Shown: positions 8,131-16,448, counted from the first letter of the stretch. The stretch is 34,083 nt of DNA from Vallitalea maricola (GCF_036985595.1 NZ_BTPU01000038.1:1-34083), one strand, 5' to 3'. Program-made: numbers and translations. Notes: generated by a model from the letters alone, not told the origin.

Positions 8131-8385
8131 TTATTGTGGTTTATTAGCAAATTTTGTTTTAGCTTCTGATACTTTATTTTGTTGTGCTGCTTCAGTCTTA
8201 TACCATCCCTTAGTAGCCATTTCTTTATACACATTGTCTTGAGTACAGAATGAATTATTCAATGCGTTTTCAAATTCTTGTCTAACATTAGGGGTAGCAG
8301 CTTCTGTAACAGCTGTTGATAATGTTGAGCATAGTTGTTTTTCTGAAACTAAACAATCATTTAATAAATCTTCGTCTTTACGCAT
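8131..8385 (-). CDS. CotF-like spore coat protein
   Basis: An 84-residue helical protein. The segment LLNDCLVSEKQLCSTLSTAVTEAATPNVRQEFEN and the later MATKGWYKTEAA match the ferritin-like coat F family, whose members are spore coat proteins in Bacilli and Clostridia. AGGAGGT six bases before the ATG is an excellent site. It is the second gene of a two-gene minus-strand unit; the upstream partner (8402-8581) is a shorter relative, 16 bases away. It ends at the hairpin shared with topB. The coat location comes from the family; nothing here shows it directly. Confidence 0.85.
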   Translation of the reverse strand: MRKDEDLLNDCLVSEKQLCSTLSTAVTEAATPNVRQEFENALNNSFCTQDNVYKEMATKGWYKTEAAQQNKVSEAKTKFANKPQ

Positions 8386-8401
8386 AAAAAAACCTCCTTA
8401 G

Positions 8402-8581
8402 TTAACTATTTAATTGATTATATATACCGTTATAACAATCCATATGCTTAGTAGCCATTTGATTACATAAATTCTTAAGACTTTGATCTTGTACTTGAGT
8501 ACTATAATCTTGGTATTTTTTAATTAATGTTTTTGTTTGTGTTAAAACATCGTCAATATAAGATAATTCTTTTGTTGTCAT
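8402..8581 (-). CDS. Small CotF-like coat protein, 59 residues
   Basis: A short gene: ATG at 8581, TAA at 8402-8404. The ribosome binding site AGGAGG (8587-8592) is five bases from the ATG. The protein starts MTTKELSYIDDVLTQTKTLI and has the late motif CNQMATKHMDCYNGIYNQL, parallel to the MATKGWYKTEAA part of the next gene, so it looks like a half-size coat-F-type helix hairpin. It probably shares a transcript with the 8131-8385 gene. On the minus strand upstream, CATAAATT could serve as a sporulation -10, but the region is too AT-rich to call it. Confidence 0.8.
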   Translation of the reverse strand: MTTKELSYIDDVLTQTKTLIKKYQDYSTQVQDQSLKNLCNQMATKHMDCYNGIYNQLNS

Positions 8582-8668
8582 AATAACCTCCTATAAAAAT
8601 TTGATTGTATATTTATTATTATACAAATTTATGAAAATATTCATCTTTATTTTGTTTTTTTTGAACTA

Positions 8669-8695
8669 ATAATATTTTGAAGTTTACATACTATA
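8669..8695 (+). promoter_or_regulatory. Possible sigma-E/K type promoter of the 52-residue gene
   Basis: CATACTATA (8687-8695) with ATA (8669-8671) 15 bases upstream fits the mother-cell sigma pattern. An overlapping TATAAT (8692-8697) exists but has no sigma-A -35 at the right distance. The same nonamer lies before the Cys/Gly-rich gene on the other strand. Confidence 0.35.
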
Positions 8696-8734
8696 ATAGG
8701 TGTAAACAATTTAAAACTAGGAGGTATTAATAAG

Positions 8735-8893
8735 ATGGCAAAAGCTGGTATGAAAAGACCTAATCCAGAAGAACCACATGGGACTGAAAGTAATAGAAAA
8801 CATAGATTCCCTAAAAATGACATGAGAATTGTACAAGAAATACAAGGAAAAGCTAAGACAGGTAATAAAAAAGCAAAAAACATAATTGATTAG
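8735..8893 (+). CDS. Small basic hydrophilic protein, 52 residues
   Basis: ATG at 8735 lies about ten bases after AGGAGG (8719-8724); TAG ends it at 8893. The protein starts MAKAGMKRPNPEEPHGTE and includes EIQGKAKTGNKKAKNII. It is very hydrophilic, rich in Lys, Asn and Pro, with no cysteine and no membrane segment. I recall similar short proteins (AGM+RPxPxEPHGT and EIQGKAK motifs) as conserved unknowns in Clostridia, but cannot name a family. The upstream promoter pattern and the neighbouring coat genes suggest expression during sporulation. Its function is unknown. Confidence 0.75.
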   Translation: MAKAGMKRPNPEEPHGTESNRKHRFPKNDMRIVQEIQGKAKTGNKKAKNIID

Positions 8894-8941
8894 TAATTTG
8901 TATACAAAAAACCTTTTCAATATTGTAATTTTAATGTATTA

Positions 8942-8947
8942 TATAAT
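8942..8947 (+). promoter_or_regulatory. Candidate -10 box for the S1 gene
   Basis: TATAAT at 8942-8947 has no clear -35 at 17 bases. If used, the transcript would begin near 8954, only about ten bases before the large hairpin at 8965-8999. Confidence 0.35.
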
Positions 8948-8964
8948 AAGGTATATTTATAAGA

Positions 8965-8999
8965 TAACTTTCGTAGCATCTTTGTTGCTACGAAAGTTA
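8965..8999 (+). promoter_or_regulatory. Perfect 14-pair leader hairpin before the S1 gene
   Basis: TAACTTTCGTAGCA (8965-8978) and TGCTACGAAAGTTA (8986-8999) are exact complements with a seven-base loop. No T run follows, so it is not a standard terminator, and it ends 11 bases before the AGGAG ribosome binding site (9011-9015). It may protect the mRNA 5' end or serve as a site for S1 autocontrol (inferred). Confidence 0.7.
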
Positions 9000-9023
9000 A
9001 GTTATTAGAAAGGAGAAGTAAAA

Positions 9024-10283
9024 ATGGACGAAAAATTTACTGAGAAGTCTCCAGCAGAAATCGTAGATGCTGTGGATAAAGAAGAAGTTAAAGAAGAAAT
9101 CAAAGAAACAGAAGTAGAGAATACACCTTCAATGGAAGACTACGCTGAGGAGATTGATAATACTTTTGTAAAACTTTCAGAAGGTGATATTGTTGAAGGT
9201 AAAGTGTTATCTGTAACTGATACAGAAATACTTGTTAACATAGGATATATTTCTGATGGTATTATACCTGTTCAAGAAATAATACATGATGAAAATGTAA
9301 GTCTAAAAGACTTGTATAAGGAAAATGACATAATCAAAGCACAAGTCACTGATTTACATGATGGTGAAGGAAATGTACTGCTTTCTATTAAAAAAGCTGA
9401 ACAAATAATAGTTTGGGATGAATTGAAAGAAGCCTTTGAGAATAAAACTACAGTAAAGGTAATCGCAAAAGAAGCAGTTAAAGGTGGAATCAAGTGCGTT
9501 ATAAAAGGTATAAGAGCTTTTATGCCTGGTTCTAGATTATCAGTTAATTATGTAGAAGACTTGAATGAGTTTGTAGGTAAAGAACTAAAAGCAAGAGTAA
9601 TTGACTTAGATGTAGAAAAGAAAAATGTTGTTTTATCAAGAAAAGAACTTGAAAAAGAAGAATTGGAAAAGAAAAAGCATAAATTACTTCAAAATATTAA
9701 TAAAAATGATAGAATGTCTGGTGTAGTTAAGAGAATCACTAATTTTGGAGCTTTCGTTGATATAGGCGGTATCGATGGACTTGTACATATTAATGATTTG
9801 TCATGGAAGAGAGTTAAACACCCTTCAGAAGTAGTTAATGTAGGGGACAATGTCGAAGTATATGTACTTAATGTTGATAAGGAAAGAGAAAGAATCTCAC
9901 TAGGACTAAAAAATGTTAATGATGACCCATGGCTTAATATAAAAGAAAAATATTCTGAAGGCACTATCTATGAAGGTACTGTTGTAAGATTATTAAGTTT
10001 TGGAGCATTTGTAATGTTAGAAGGCGGTATTGAAGGACTAGTTCATATATCAGAGATAGCTGACAAAAGAATAGAAAAACCAGAAGATGTTCTAGAAATC
10101 GGCGATAAAGTTACTGTAAAATTACTAGGTATAGATCAAAAAGGCAAAAAAATAAAACTTAGTATAAAAGAAGCTAAAGACGATGTTAATAAAGAAGAAT
10201 TCAATAAATTTAATGATGACTCAGAGATATCAACTAGTTTGAAAGATGTATTTAAAGGAATAATGGATAACTTTAAAGAGTAA
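9024..10283 (+). CDS. rpsA: S1-domain RNA-binding protein (ribosomal protein S1 homologue)
   Basis: A 419-residue protein with four S1 repeats after an acidic N-terminus. The repeats begin at about residues 50 (EGDIVEGKVLSVTDTEILVN), 138, 222 (SGVVKRITNFGAFVDIGG) and 310 (EGTVVRLLSFGAFVMLEGG). Repeats 3 and 4 have the best GAFV...GLVHIS/N core. The four-repeat build matches the short S1 proteins of Firmicutes, which bind RNA and are less tied to the ribosome than the six-repeat E. coli S1. In many Clostridia this protein is fused to IspH; here it stands alone. AGGAG lies eight bases from the ATG. A strong hairpin is in the leader and a terminator follows. Confidence 0.9.
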   Translation: MDEKFTEKSPAEIVDAVDKEEVKEEIKETEVENTPSMEDYAEEIDNTFVKLSEGDIVEGKVLSVTDTEILVNIGYISDGIIPVQEIIHDENVSLKDLYKENDIIKAQVTDLHDGEGNVLLSIKKAEQIIVWDELKEAFENKTTVKVIAKEAVKGGIKCVIKGIRAFMPGSRLSVNYVEDLNEFVGKELKARVIDLDVEKKNVVLSRKELEKEELEKKKHKLLQNINKNDRMSGVVKRITNFGAFVDIGGIDGLVHINDLSWKRVKHPSEVVNVGDNVEVYVLNVDKERERISLGLKNVNDDPWLNIKEKYSEGTIYEGTVVRLLSFGAFVMLEGGIEGLVHISEIADKRIEKPEDVLEIGDKVTVKLLGIDQKGKKIKLSIKEAKDDVNKEEFNKFNDDSEISTSLKDVFKGIMDNFKE

Positions 10284-10328
10284 ACTTGATTTGGGATATA
10301 TGTTGAAGAGTTCTATAAATGAAATGTG

Positions 10329-10374
10329 AAGAACATTCCAAGGTATCATTATAAATACATGGAATGTTCTTTTT
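10329..10374 (+). terminator. Terminator of the S1 gene
   Basis: AAGAACATTCCA (10329-10340) pairs exactly with TGGAATGTTCTT (10360-10371), with T5 from 10370 to 10374. The loop is 19 bases long. Confidence 0.85.
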
Positions 10375-10555
10375 ATATAAAAAGGAAACAAAATTATATT
10401 GAAAATATTCTTGTTTTATGTCATAATTATTTAACGATGACAGTAGTTAGAATTAACATTGCATCTGAAATAGTTTCCTATTTTTATTCATTATTTTAAA
10501 TATAGTAAATAAAATAAAAGTAATAAGAATATTAATATAAACTGAGGAGGGAATT

Positions 10556-12130
10556 ATGAAGAAATGTCCAAAATGTAATGGTGAATGCTTAGAAGAATCT
10601 ACGTTTTGTGGTATCTGTGGATATAAATTTACGGATAATACTGAACCAGAAATAATTAATGAGGAGAATTTATCTATGGAAAATGACGACAAGCAACTTA
10701 ATCAAACTGACGATAAGACTATACAAAATAGTACTGTAGAAAAATCGGATGTTAATAATGATTTTACCGATAATAACGTAATGGATGATGGCATTTACGA
10801 AGTTGTTGAAGAAGGAACAGAAGAAGTTAACGTTATTAAGGAAGACGATAGTAATAATATAGGTAATAAAGGAAAAGGAAATAAAGTAATTGCTGGAGTA
10901 GCTGTTGGACTTATAGTTGCAGTTTTAGCTTTTGCTACAGTATTAATATTTGGAAAAGATATATTTAATAAAAAAAGCCAAGAAGAGAAATTAGTAGATG
11001 CTTTTGAAAAATTATTAAACGCTAATACTATAGACGCGACTTATAATTTTTCATTTACTGATTTAGATATTCAAGGTATGGACGATAGTGATCCACAAGG
11101 AGCACTTGTTGCAAATATCATTAAAGATTTTAGTTTTGATGTAAATACAAAAATGGATAGAAAAGAGCATATTATGGAAGGTGACATTAACATTAATATG
11201 CAAAATAATAAACTAATGACTGCTGATTTCTATATTGATAAAGAATTAGCTGGAATAAATATACCTTTCATATATGATAAGACTTTCTACGTTACATGGG
11301 ACAGTCTATTCAACAAGATAAAAGATGAAACAGACATTAGTATTAATTGGAAAGATTATCTAGAACTATTAGACAAAGATAATTATCCATTAGCTAAAAA
11401 TATTGATAAAAGTAAGTACAATGAATTAGCTAGTGAATTCGTTAAAGAAATATTAGGAAATGTAACTAAAGAATCAGTAAGAGTCGGTGACCAAAATATT
11501 AGTTGTGATAAATATCCATTACAATTGGATTATGCTAAAATGATGGAATTTGTTTTTAAGATAATGGATGAAATGGTAACTGATGAAGATGCAAAAGCAT
11601 TTATTTATGAAGTTGTTGATAAAGTTTCAGAAAAAATTATTGCAAATGAAGATTATACATATTTTGATATTACTGAGGAAGAATTCAAAAATGGTATCGA
11701 AGAATTCAAGAATAATTACGAAGATATGTTAGATGAATTAGACGGTAAATCAATCTTGGAGAAAATGGCAGAAGAAGAATTTGATATTAATACCTTACCA
11801 GATTTAATGGAAGCAGGAATTAATATTAAGGCAGATGTTTTTGTTGATAAAAACAATACAATAAGAAAAGTTGATTTCATAGAAGAAATTAGTGATACTA
11901 GTGCGAATATGAAAATGGGAGTAAAATTTGAATATGTAATCAATTCAATAAATAAGAAACTTAAGTTTAATGGTATTGACAAATCAGCAGGTGTTAATCC
12001 TATAGAACTTAATCAACAACAGATAGAAGAGTTAATTGTTGAAATGCAAAGCACAATAATGGGTAAGGTAATGACTAACCCATTCTTAAGTCAATTACTA
12101 GGACAATTTAGTGGAGGTCAAATGTACTAA
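10556..12130 (+). CDS. Zinc-ribbon single-pass membrane protein with large outer domain
   Basis: A 524-residue protein. Cys4, Cys7, Cys18 and Cys21 form a short N-terminal zinc ribbon (CPKC, FCGICG). An acidic Asn/Asp/Glu-rich linker runs from 25 to 105, one transmembrane segment from 110 to 133, and a soluble domain of about 390 residues from 140 to the end. With a cytosolic ribbon and no cleavable signal, the large domain would face outside. The outer domain has alternating amphipathic strands and helices (DATYNFSFTDLDIQGMD; FDVNTKMDRKEHIMEGDINI) that recall lipoprotein-like barrels, but no named family was recognised. GAGGAGGG precedes the ATG. Its stop is one base before the start of the first ABC-2 permease, so they are coupled. 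It may be an assembly or sensing partner of the permeases (inferred). Confidence 0.8.
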   Translation: MKKCPKCNGECLEESTFCGICGYKFTDNTEPEIINEENLSMENDDKQLNQTDDKTIQNSTVEKSDVNNDFTDNNVMDDGIYEVVEEGTEEVNVIKEDDSNNIGNKGKGNKVIAGVAVGLIVAVLAFATVLIFGKDIFNKKSQEEKLVDAFEKLLNANTIDATYNFSFTDLDIQGMDDSDPQGALVANIIKDFSFDVNTKMDRKEHIMEGDININMQNNKLMTADFYIDKELAGINIPFIYDKTFYVTWDSLFNKIKDETDISINWKDYLELLDKDNYPLAKNIDKSKYNELASEFVKEILGNVTKESVRVGDQNISCDKYPLQLDYAKMMEFVFKIMDEMVTDEDAKAFIYEVVDKVSEKIIANEDYTYFDITEEEFKNGIEEFKNNYEDMLDELDGKSILEKMAEEEFDINTLPDLMEAGINIKADVFVDKNNTIRKVDFIEEISDTSANMKMGVKFEYVINSINKKLKFNGIDKSAGVNPIELNQQQIEELIVEMQSTIMGKVMTNPFLSQLLGQFSGGQMY

Positions 12131-12131
12131 A

Positions 12132-13343
12132 ATGATAATGACTTTTTGGGGACTATTTAATAAAAATTTCAAAGAGTTGATAAGAGAAAAAAAACGAAAT
12201 GTTTTATTGTTTGTTCTGCCAATAGCTATGTTTGTATTTGTTTTCTTGTTCTTTACCAATAGCCAAGTAGAAAAATCATTTGTTAAACCTATTAGCATAG
12301 GTATAATTGATAATGATAAAAGCTTGTATAGTTCAGCTCTTATTGAAGCTTATAAAGGTAATGAGTCATTTACTGACTTTATCAATATAAACGTTGGAAA
12401 TAATGAGCTGAGAGAAGCTTTTGAACAAGGAGAATACGATGCATTAGTTGAAGTTCCCAAAGATTTTGCTGATAGTCTGATGAGATTTGAAGAAGACCCG
12501 GTACAGGTCAAAATTGCTTATGAGGATCCTATGAAAGCAATTTTGTTTAAAAATGTTATGGAAAGCTATGAAAATTTTATTACTTCTGTTCAAGTAGGAG
12601 TAGAAGTACTATATGATAAAATGGAAGAACTGTCTATGACTAATGAGGAGATTTCATTGTATAACAATGAAATCTCCTATGAATTAGTTATGACTTCTGT
12701 AGGAAGAAATAGATTCTTTAGATATAATGGATTAGTCAATATTCCTTCTACCACATCAGTTAATTACTTTTTTATTGCAATAGTAATGATGTTCTTAATG
12801 TACATGTCTATATTTACAGCTATAGATTTACTTAGAGAAAGAGAGCATATGTGCTTCAAAAGATTGAAAGTAGCTAGGATATCAATTTTTAGATACCTAT
12901 TAAGTAAATTACTAAGCTCTACGGTTTTTATTTTTATTATTGTAATAGTATGGTTTTTAATGATATCAATTACTACCAATCTAACCATTCATAATAATTT
13001 AGGATATATAGTTTTATATATTATAAGCTGCATATTGTTTGCAGTGAGTTTTGCTATGTTTATTTCCAGCTTGTTCAAAAGAGATGAGAATGTAATATTA
13101 GTCAGTAATATATATATTTTCATTAATGCCATTATAGGCGGCAGTATAATTCCGATACATTACATGCCTGATGTACTTAGAAAAATAGCTGTGATTACTC
13201 CTAATTATTGGATGATTAAAGGGATGTTATATCTAGATAGTGGATATAAACATATGTATGGTATTATTATTATGGGTGTGTTCATTTCCATGAGTATATT
13301 GCTTACATACTTATCTTTTTTAAGATACAAGAATAACAACTAA
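12132..13343 (+). CDS. ABC-2 type permease, first of a pair
   Basis: A 403-residue membrane protein with the ABC2 layout: TM1 at about 20-40, an outer domain of about 170 residues, then five transmembrane segments from about residue 215 to the end. The motif PNYWMIKGMLYL before the last segment is typical of this family. The start is ATG 12132, directly after the upstream stop; GGAGG is at 12113-12117. An in-frame GTG at 12111 has no ribosome binding site of its own. The gene contains a perfect 15-base inverted repeat (12646-12678). The partner permease follows at 13383. No ABC ATPase is encoded in this operon, so it either borrows one or works without one. The substrate is unknown. Confidence 0.85.
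   Translation: MIMTFWGLFNKNFKELIREKKRNVLLFVLPIAMFVFVFLFFTNSQVEKSFVKPISIGIIDNDKSLYSSALIEAYKGNESFTDFININVGNNELREAFEQGEYDALVEVPKDFADSLMRFEEDPVQVKIAYEDPMKAILFKNVMESYENFITSVQVGVEVLYDKMEELSMTNEEISLYNNEISYELVMTSVGRNRFFRYNGLVNIPSTTSVNYFFIAIVMMFLMYMSIFTAIDLLREREHMCFKRLKVARISIFRYLLSKLLSSTVFIFIIVIVWFLMISITTNLTIHNNLGYIVLYIISCILFAVSFAMFISSLFKRDENVILVSNIYIFINAIIGGSIIPIHYMPDVLRKIAVITPNYWMIKGMLYLDSGYKHMYGIIIMGVFISMSILLTYLSFLRYKNNN
12646..12678 (+). repeat. Perfect 15-base inverted repeat inside a permease gene
   Basis: AGGAGATTTCATTGT (12646-12660), loop ATA, ACAATGAAATCTCCT (12664-12678). It encodes the protein repeat EISLYNNEISYE in the outer domain. In RNA it would be a very stable hairpin within the coding region. 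Confidence 0.9.
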
Positions 13344-13382
13344 TGTACCAAAAAGAAATAAAGTATAGAATATGGTGATACT

Positions 13383-14615
13383 ATGAACAGGTTGTTTAAT
13401 ATATTGCAAAGCAGATTAAAGTTATTGTTTAAAAGTAAAATGATTATCATATTATTAATTATAATGATAAGCTTATTTGGTATGCTTGTTGGTACTTTGT
13501 ATCATAATGCTGAAGAGAGCAGTAGTATACCCGTAGCCATAGTGGACAAGGATGATACTGACATGTCTAAGAATATATTGGATAATCTGGATAATGATAA
13601 GACTCTGCGTGTTTTCCATAGTACTGAAACTGAAGCAATGGGCAAACTGAAAGATGGACAGATTGAAGCTGTATACATATTAAAAAAAGGTCTGAAAGAC
13701 AATATTATCAATGAGAAATATGATGAGATCATTGATGTCTATTATATAAGAGGCAGTAATATTGCAAAATTCGTAGGAGACATATTTGCTGAAAAAGTAT
13801 TAAGGGATTTATGTTTGACCAAAAGTATAAATCTACTTGAAAGGGCTTTAGAAGAAAATGATTATGATGGTAAAGATTCTATTCTAAAAGAAGCTTATGA
13901 ATATGGGATTTCTATGCAAGATTATAGTAATGACAAGCATTATTATATAAACGTTGAATTTGTTGATAAAGACAAATCCAGCATTGATGCAAAGACTTTA
14001 GATAATGATTTGATTTATAAAAAAATGATTTTAGGTATAATCATTTCTTTTACATCTTTTTTCTTACTATTTGCTTCCATTAGCATTGTCAAAGATAAAG
14101 AGAATGGTATGCTGGGAAAAATACAGATAACAAGTACTAATAATGCAACTATTATATTGGGGAACTATTTGAGTCTAGTAGTTTCAGGTAGTATCATAGG
14201 AATGATTTTTTCCATAATCAATAGTGTATATGCTATAGATAACCATCTAAAAATATTTTTTGGTACTTTTATTGCATTACTTATGTTTGTTATAAGTATA
14301 TCATCGTTGATTATGTTCTTTACTAGTGTAATAGACAAGACTGCTACATATACTATGATATTTACAATATTTATATTGATTATGGGGATTGTCAGCGGTA
14401 GTTTTTTCAGTATTGACTTGCTTTCTGGGGGAATTAAAAGTCTATGCTATTTAATTCCTAATTATTGGACATTGAATTATCTGACAGATATTATTACTAC
14501 AGGATTTGATAGTATTGATTTATTGAATTACATGGGAATAATGTTTGTGTATACAGTTATAATGATATTAATAACATATTCTATTAATAAATACAGGAGA
14601 AAGGTGATAAGATAA
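13383..14615 (+). CDS. ABC-2 type permease, second of a pair
   Basis: A 410-residue relative of the preceding gene with the same topology: TM1 at about 20-42, an outer domain to about residue 205, then five or six transmembrane segments. PNYWTLNYLTDI is parallel to PNYWMIKGMLYL in its partner. Two permeases of this type normally form a heterodimer driven by an ATPase, as in drug and lipid exporters of the YbhFSR or linearmycin-resistance kind. No ATPase lies nearby in this direction. GGTGAT precedes the ATG closely. The stop codon abuts the ATG of the next gene, which indicates translational coupling. Confidence 0.85.
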   Translation: MNRLFNILQSRLKLLFKSKMIIILLIIMISLFGMLVGTLYHNAEESSSIPVAIVDKDDTDMSKNILDNLDNDKTLRVFHSTETEAMGKLKDGQIEAVYILKKGLKDNIINEKYDEIIDVYYIRGSNIAKFVGDIFAEKVLRDLCLTKSINLLERALEENDYDGKDSILKEAYEYGISMQDYSNDKHYYINVEFVDKDKSSIDAKTLDNDLIYKKMILGIIISFTSFFLLFASISIVKDKENGMLGKIQITSTNNATIILGNYLSLVVSGSIIGMIFSIINSVYAIDNHLKIFFGTFIALLMFVISISSLIMFFTSVIDKTATYTMIFTIFILIMGIVSGSFFSIDLLSGGIKSLCYLIPNYWTLNYLTDIITTGFDSIDLLNYMGIMFVYTVIMILITYSINKYRRKVIR

Positions 14616-16043
14616 ATGGAAACAATGAATTTTTGTACCATAAAAAACAATATTAGAACTAATAAAAATCTGGAAAGCACACTAGATCAGTTAGCAGTAA
14701 ATTATCAGTTTAGTCAATATAAAGTAGCTGTTTATGATTTATTATTTAATTGTATTACTTTTCTCGAGATGTTGGATGATGAAAAAAATAATAATCACCT
14801 ATTAAAAGATAGTAGGTCCAAGGAAATAATTGAACCTATTATATCAATATTTGTCAACTACGAAAATCTTGAAAGTCTAGTATTTGACAGAGAAGATTTA
14901 ATGAAAATGAGGAATAAGATTGAGTCAAATATTGAGATACTATCGTATTATACAGATGAAGTTGAAACATATGAATATATTCTAAATAGAATAGAAGGCA
15001 GATTCATTCAGAACTATTATGACTTAGAGGATGATAGTAGTTTCGCTGGTAATCTTCTACAGTTCATCTTTGAAACAGATGAAAATATAGTAATAAATGA
15101 AAAGATAAAATTAGTATTAAGTCAGCTGCCTATAAGAATAACTAAAAGTAAATTCCATGAATATATAGAGAATTCACTTGAATTATATAAAGGTGCTTAC
15201 ATCTCAGACTTAAATAATTTTATTGATATGTTAAAAGGTACTGCAATCCTTGGACAAGAATATAAAGGTTCTCATAAAGACATATGGAATAGTATAGAGA
15301 TTCTTAGAAATACGGATTATAAGAATATTGAAAAGCTACAATATGATAATGTTGTTGATATCAAAATGGATATAGCAGATAAAATAGAAAAAATTTATTC
15401 AGTATATACTTTAGGAGCTAGTATCATAAACAACTTAATAGAAATAAGCTATTGTGACAAGTTTAGTTCATTTGCTGATAATGATGATTTACAGATAGTA
15501 GACGAATTATTTCGCATAATTAAAATCAAAGGTGAAAAAATTAGTGTTGACGATGAACTTTTCAATTCACTTGAAAGAATAGAAGGTGTTATAGAAACTA
15601 ATCTGGGTGATATAGAAAAATATGCACCTATAATAGAGACAGCTAATACTAAATATAATAAGTTTATTGAAGAATATGGTTTCTCTGTTTCTTATAAAAA
15701 CATACAAAAACTAGATTATATGTCAGCTACGTCAAGTTATTTTATGAATCCTGAAAATATAGACAAGACAGAGGATGATAATAGAGTAGATGAATTTACT
15801 TTAGCAAAAACAAAGAAGGAATTAATTTCTTGTATTGATGAATATCTAAAGGATAAATCTCAATTGTACAGACGAGCAATTATGTCACGATTATTATATT
15901 ATTTACCAGTGACATTCAAGAAACCACAAGAAATTCACAGTTATATTGTTAATTCATTAGAACAATGTTCTGATTTAAATGAAAAAAATGTTTCTAAGGA
16001 GTTATTGAGACAGGTTATAGATGATCTATCGCCTTTATCATAA
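14616..16043 (+). CDS. Unknown helical cytosolic protein, coupled to ABC-2 permeases
   Basis: A 475-residue protein with no signal peptide or membrane segment and a predominantly helical, acidic sequence. No known motif, nucleotide-binding loop or metal site was recognised. GGTGAT (14603-14608) is seven bases before the ATG, and the ATG begins at the base after the stop of the second permease, so it is translated as part of the same operon. This fixed link suggests a cytosolic partner of the permeases, but the sequence does not show an ATPase: no GxxxxGK[ST] is present. Regular helix pairs (YETYEYILNRIEGRF-like stretches) would suit a scaffold. Function unknown. Confidence 0.75.
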   Translation: METMNFCTIKNNIRTNKNLESTLDQLAVNYQFSQYKVAVYDLLFNCITFLEMLDDEKNNNHLLKDSRSKEIIEPIISIFVNYENLESLVFDREDLMKMRNKIESNIEILSYYTDEVETYEYILNRIEGRFIQNYYDLEDDSSFAGNLLQFIFETDENIVINEKIKLVLSQLPIRITKSKFHEYIENSLELYKGAYISDLNNFIDMLKGTAILGQEYKGSHKDIWNSIEILRNTDYKNIEKLQYDNVVDIKMDIADKIEKIYSVYTLGASIINNLIEISYCDKFSSFADNDDLQIVDELFRIIKIKGEKISVDDELFNSLERIEGVIETNLGDIEKYAPIIETANTKYNKFIEEYGFSVSYKNIQKLDYMSATSSYFMNPENIDKTEDDNRVDEFTLAKTKKELISCIDEYLKDKSQLYRRAIMSRLLYYLPVTFKKPQEIHSYIVNSLEQCSDLNEKNVSKELLRQVIDDLSPLS

Positions 16044-16060
16044 TTAATTTTAAGTAGCTG

Positions 16061-16103
16061 CATAAAAAAATACTTTTCTAACATAATATTATATTTTTTT
16101 ATG
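16061..16103 (+). terminator. A/T-only inverted repeat after the permease operon
   Basis: CATAAAAAAATA (16061-16072) is exactly complementary to TATTTTTTTATG (16092-16103). With almost no GC pairs and no trailing T run, it is a weak candidate terminator for the 10556-16043 operon. Confidence 0.35.
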
Positions 16104-16162
16104 GGTATAATATTACTATCAACTATGATTTATTAACAATTATACAAGAAAGGTAGACGACA

Positions 16163-16333
16163 ATGGAGCAAAAACAATTTACTAAGTTCTTTGAGAACTA
16201 TAAACATGCTGATGTAGATAGAAAAATTGAATTATATTGTTCTACACAAGGTTTATCAGAAAATCAATATATGCAGCTTCTTAGAGCTTTTCCTGTTAAT
16301 AAGATACCTAAGCTTGAAAAAGCACTTGGCTAA
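16163..16333 (+). CDS. Small unknown protein, 56 residues
   Basis: A short single gene with ATG at 16163, an AAAGGT-type site about ten bases upstream and its own good terminator at 16342-16380, which supports it being real. The protein starts MEQKQFTKFFENYKHADVDR and ends KIPKLEKALG. It is helical and soluble, with a single cysteine. No family recognised. The neighbours give no functional clue. Confidence 0.7.
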   Translation: MEQKQFTKFFENYKHADVDRKIELYCSTQGLSENQYMQLLRAFPVNKIPKLEKALG

Positions 16334-16341
16334 TAAAAGTT

Positions 16342-16379
16342 ATCCTTTCATTAAGCTTACACTTGATGGAAGGATTTTT
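16342..16379 (+). terminator. Terminator of the 56-residue gene
   Basis: ATCCTTTCATTAAG (16342-16355) pairs with CTTGATGGAAGGAT (16362-16375) with two G-T pairs, followed by TTTT. Confidence 0.85.
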
Positions 16380-16420
16380 ATTATACTATAATACTATTAC
16401 CTATTAATACCAAAAAAATA

Positions 16421-16448
16421 TTGTATTATAATTTTTTTTTGCTATACT
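16421..16448 (+). promoter_or_regulatory. Candidate sigma-A promoter with downstream palindrome
   Basis: TTGTAT (16421-16426), 16 bases, TATACT (16443-16448). The palindrome GATGCAT-TGATA-ATGCATC (16469-16487) lies at about +14 to +32 of the predicted transcript, where a repressor could bind or a small hairpin could form. Confidence 0.4.
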
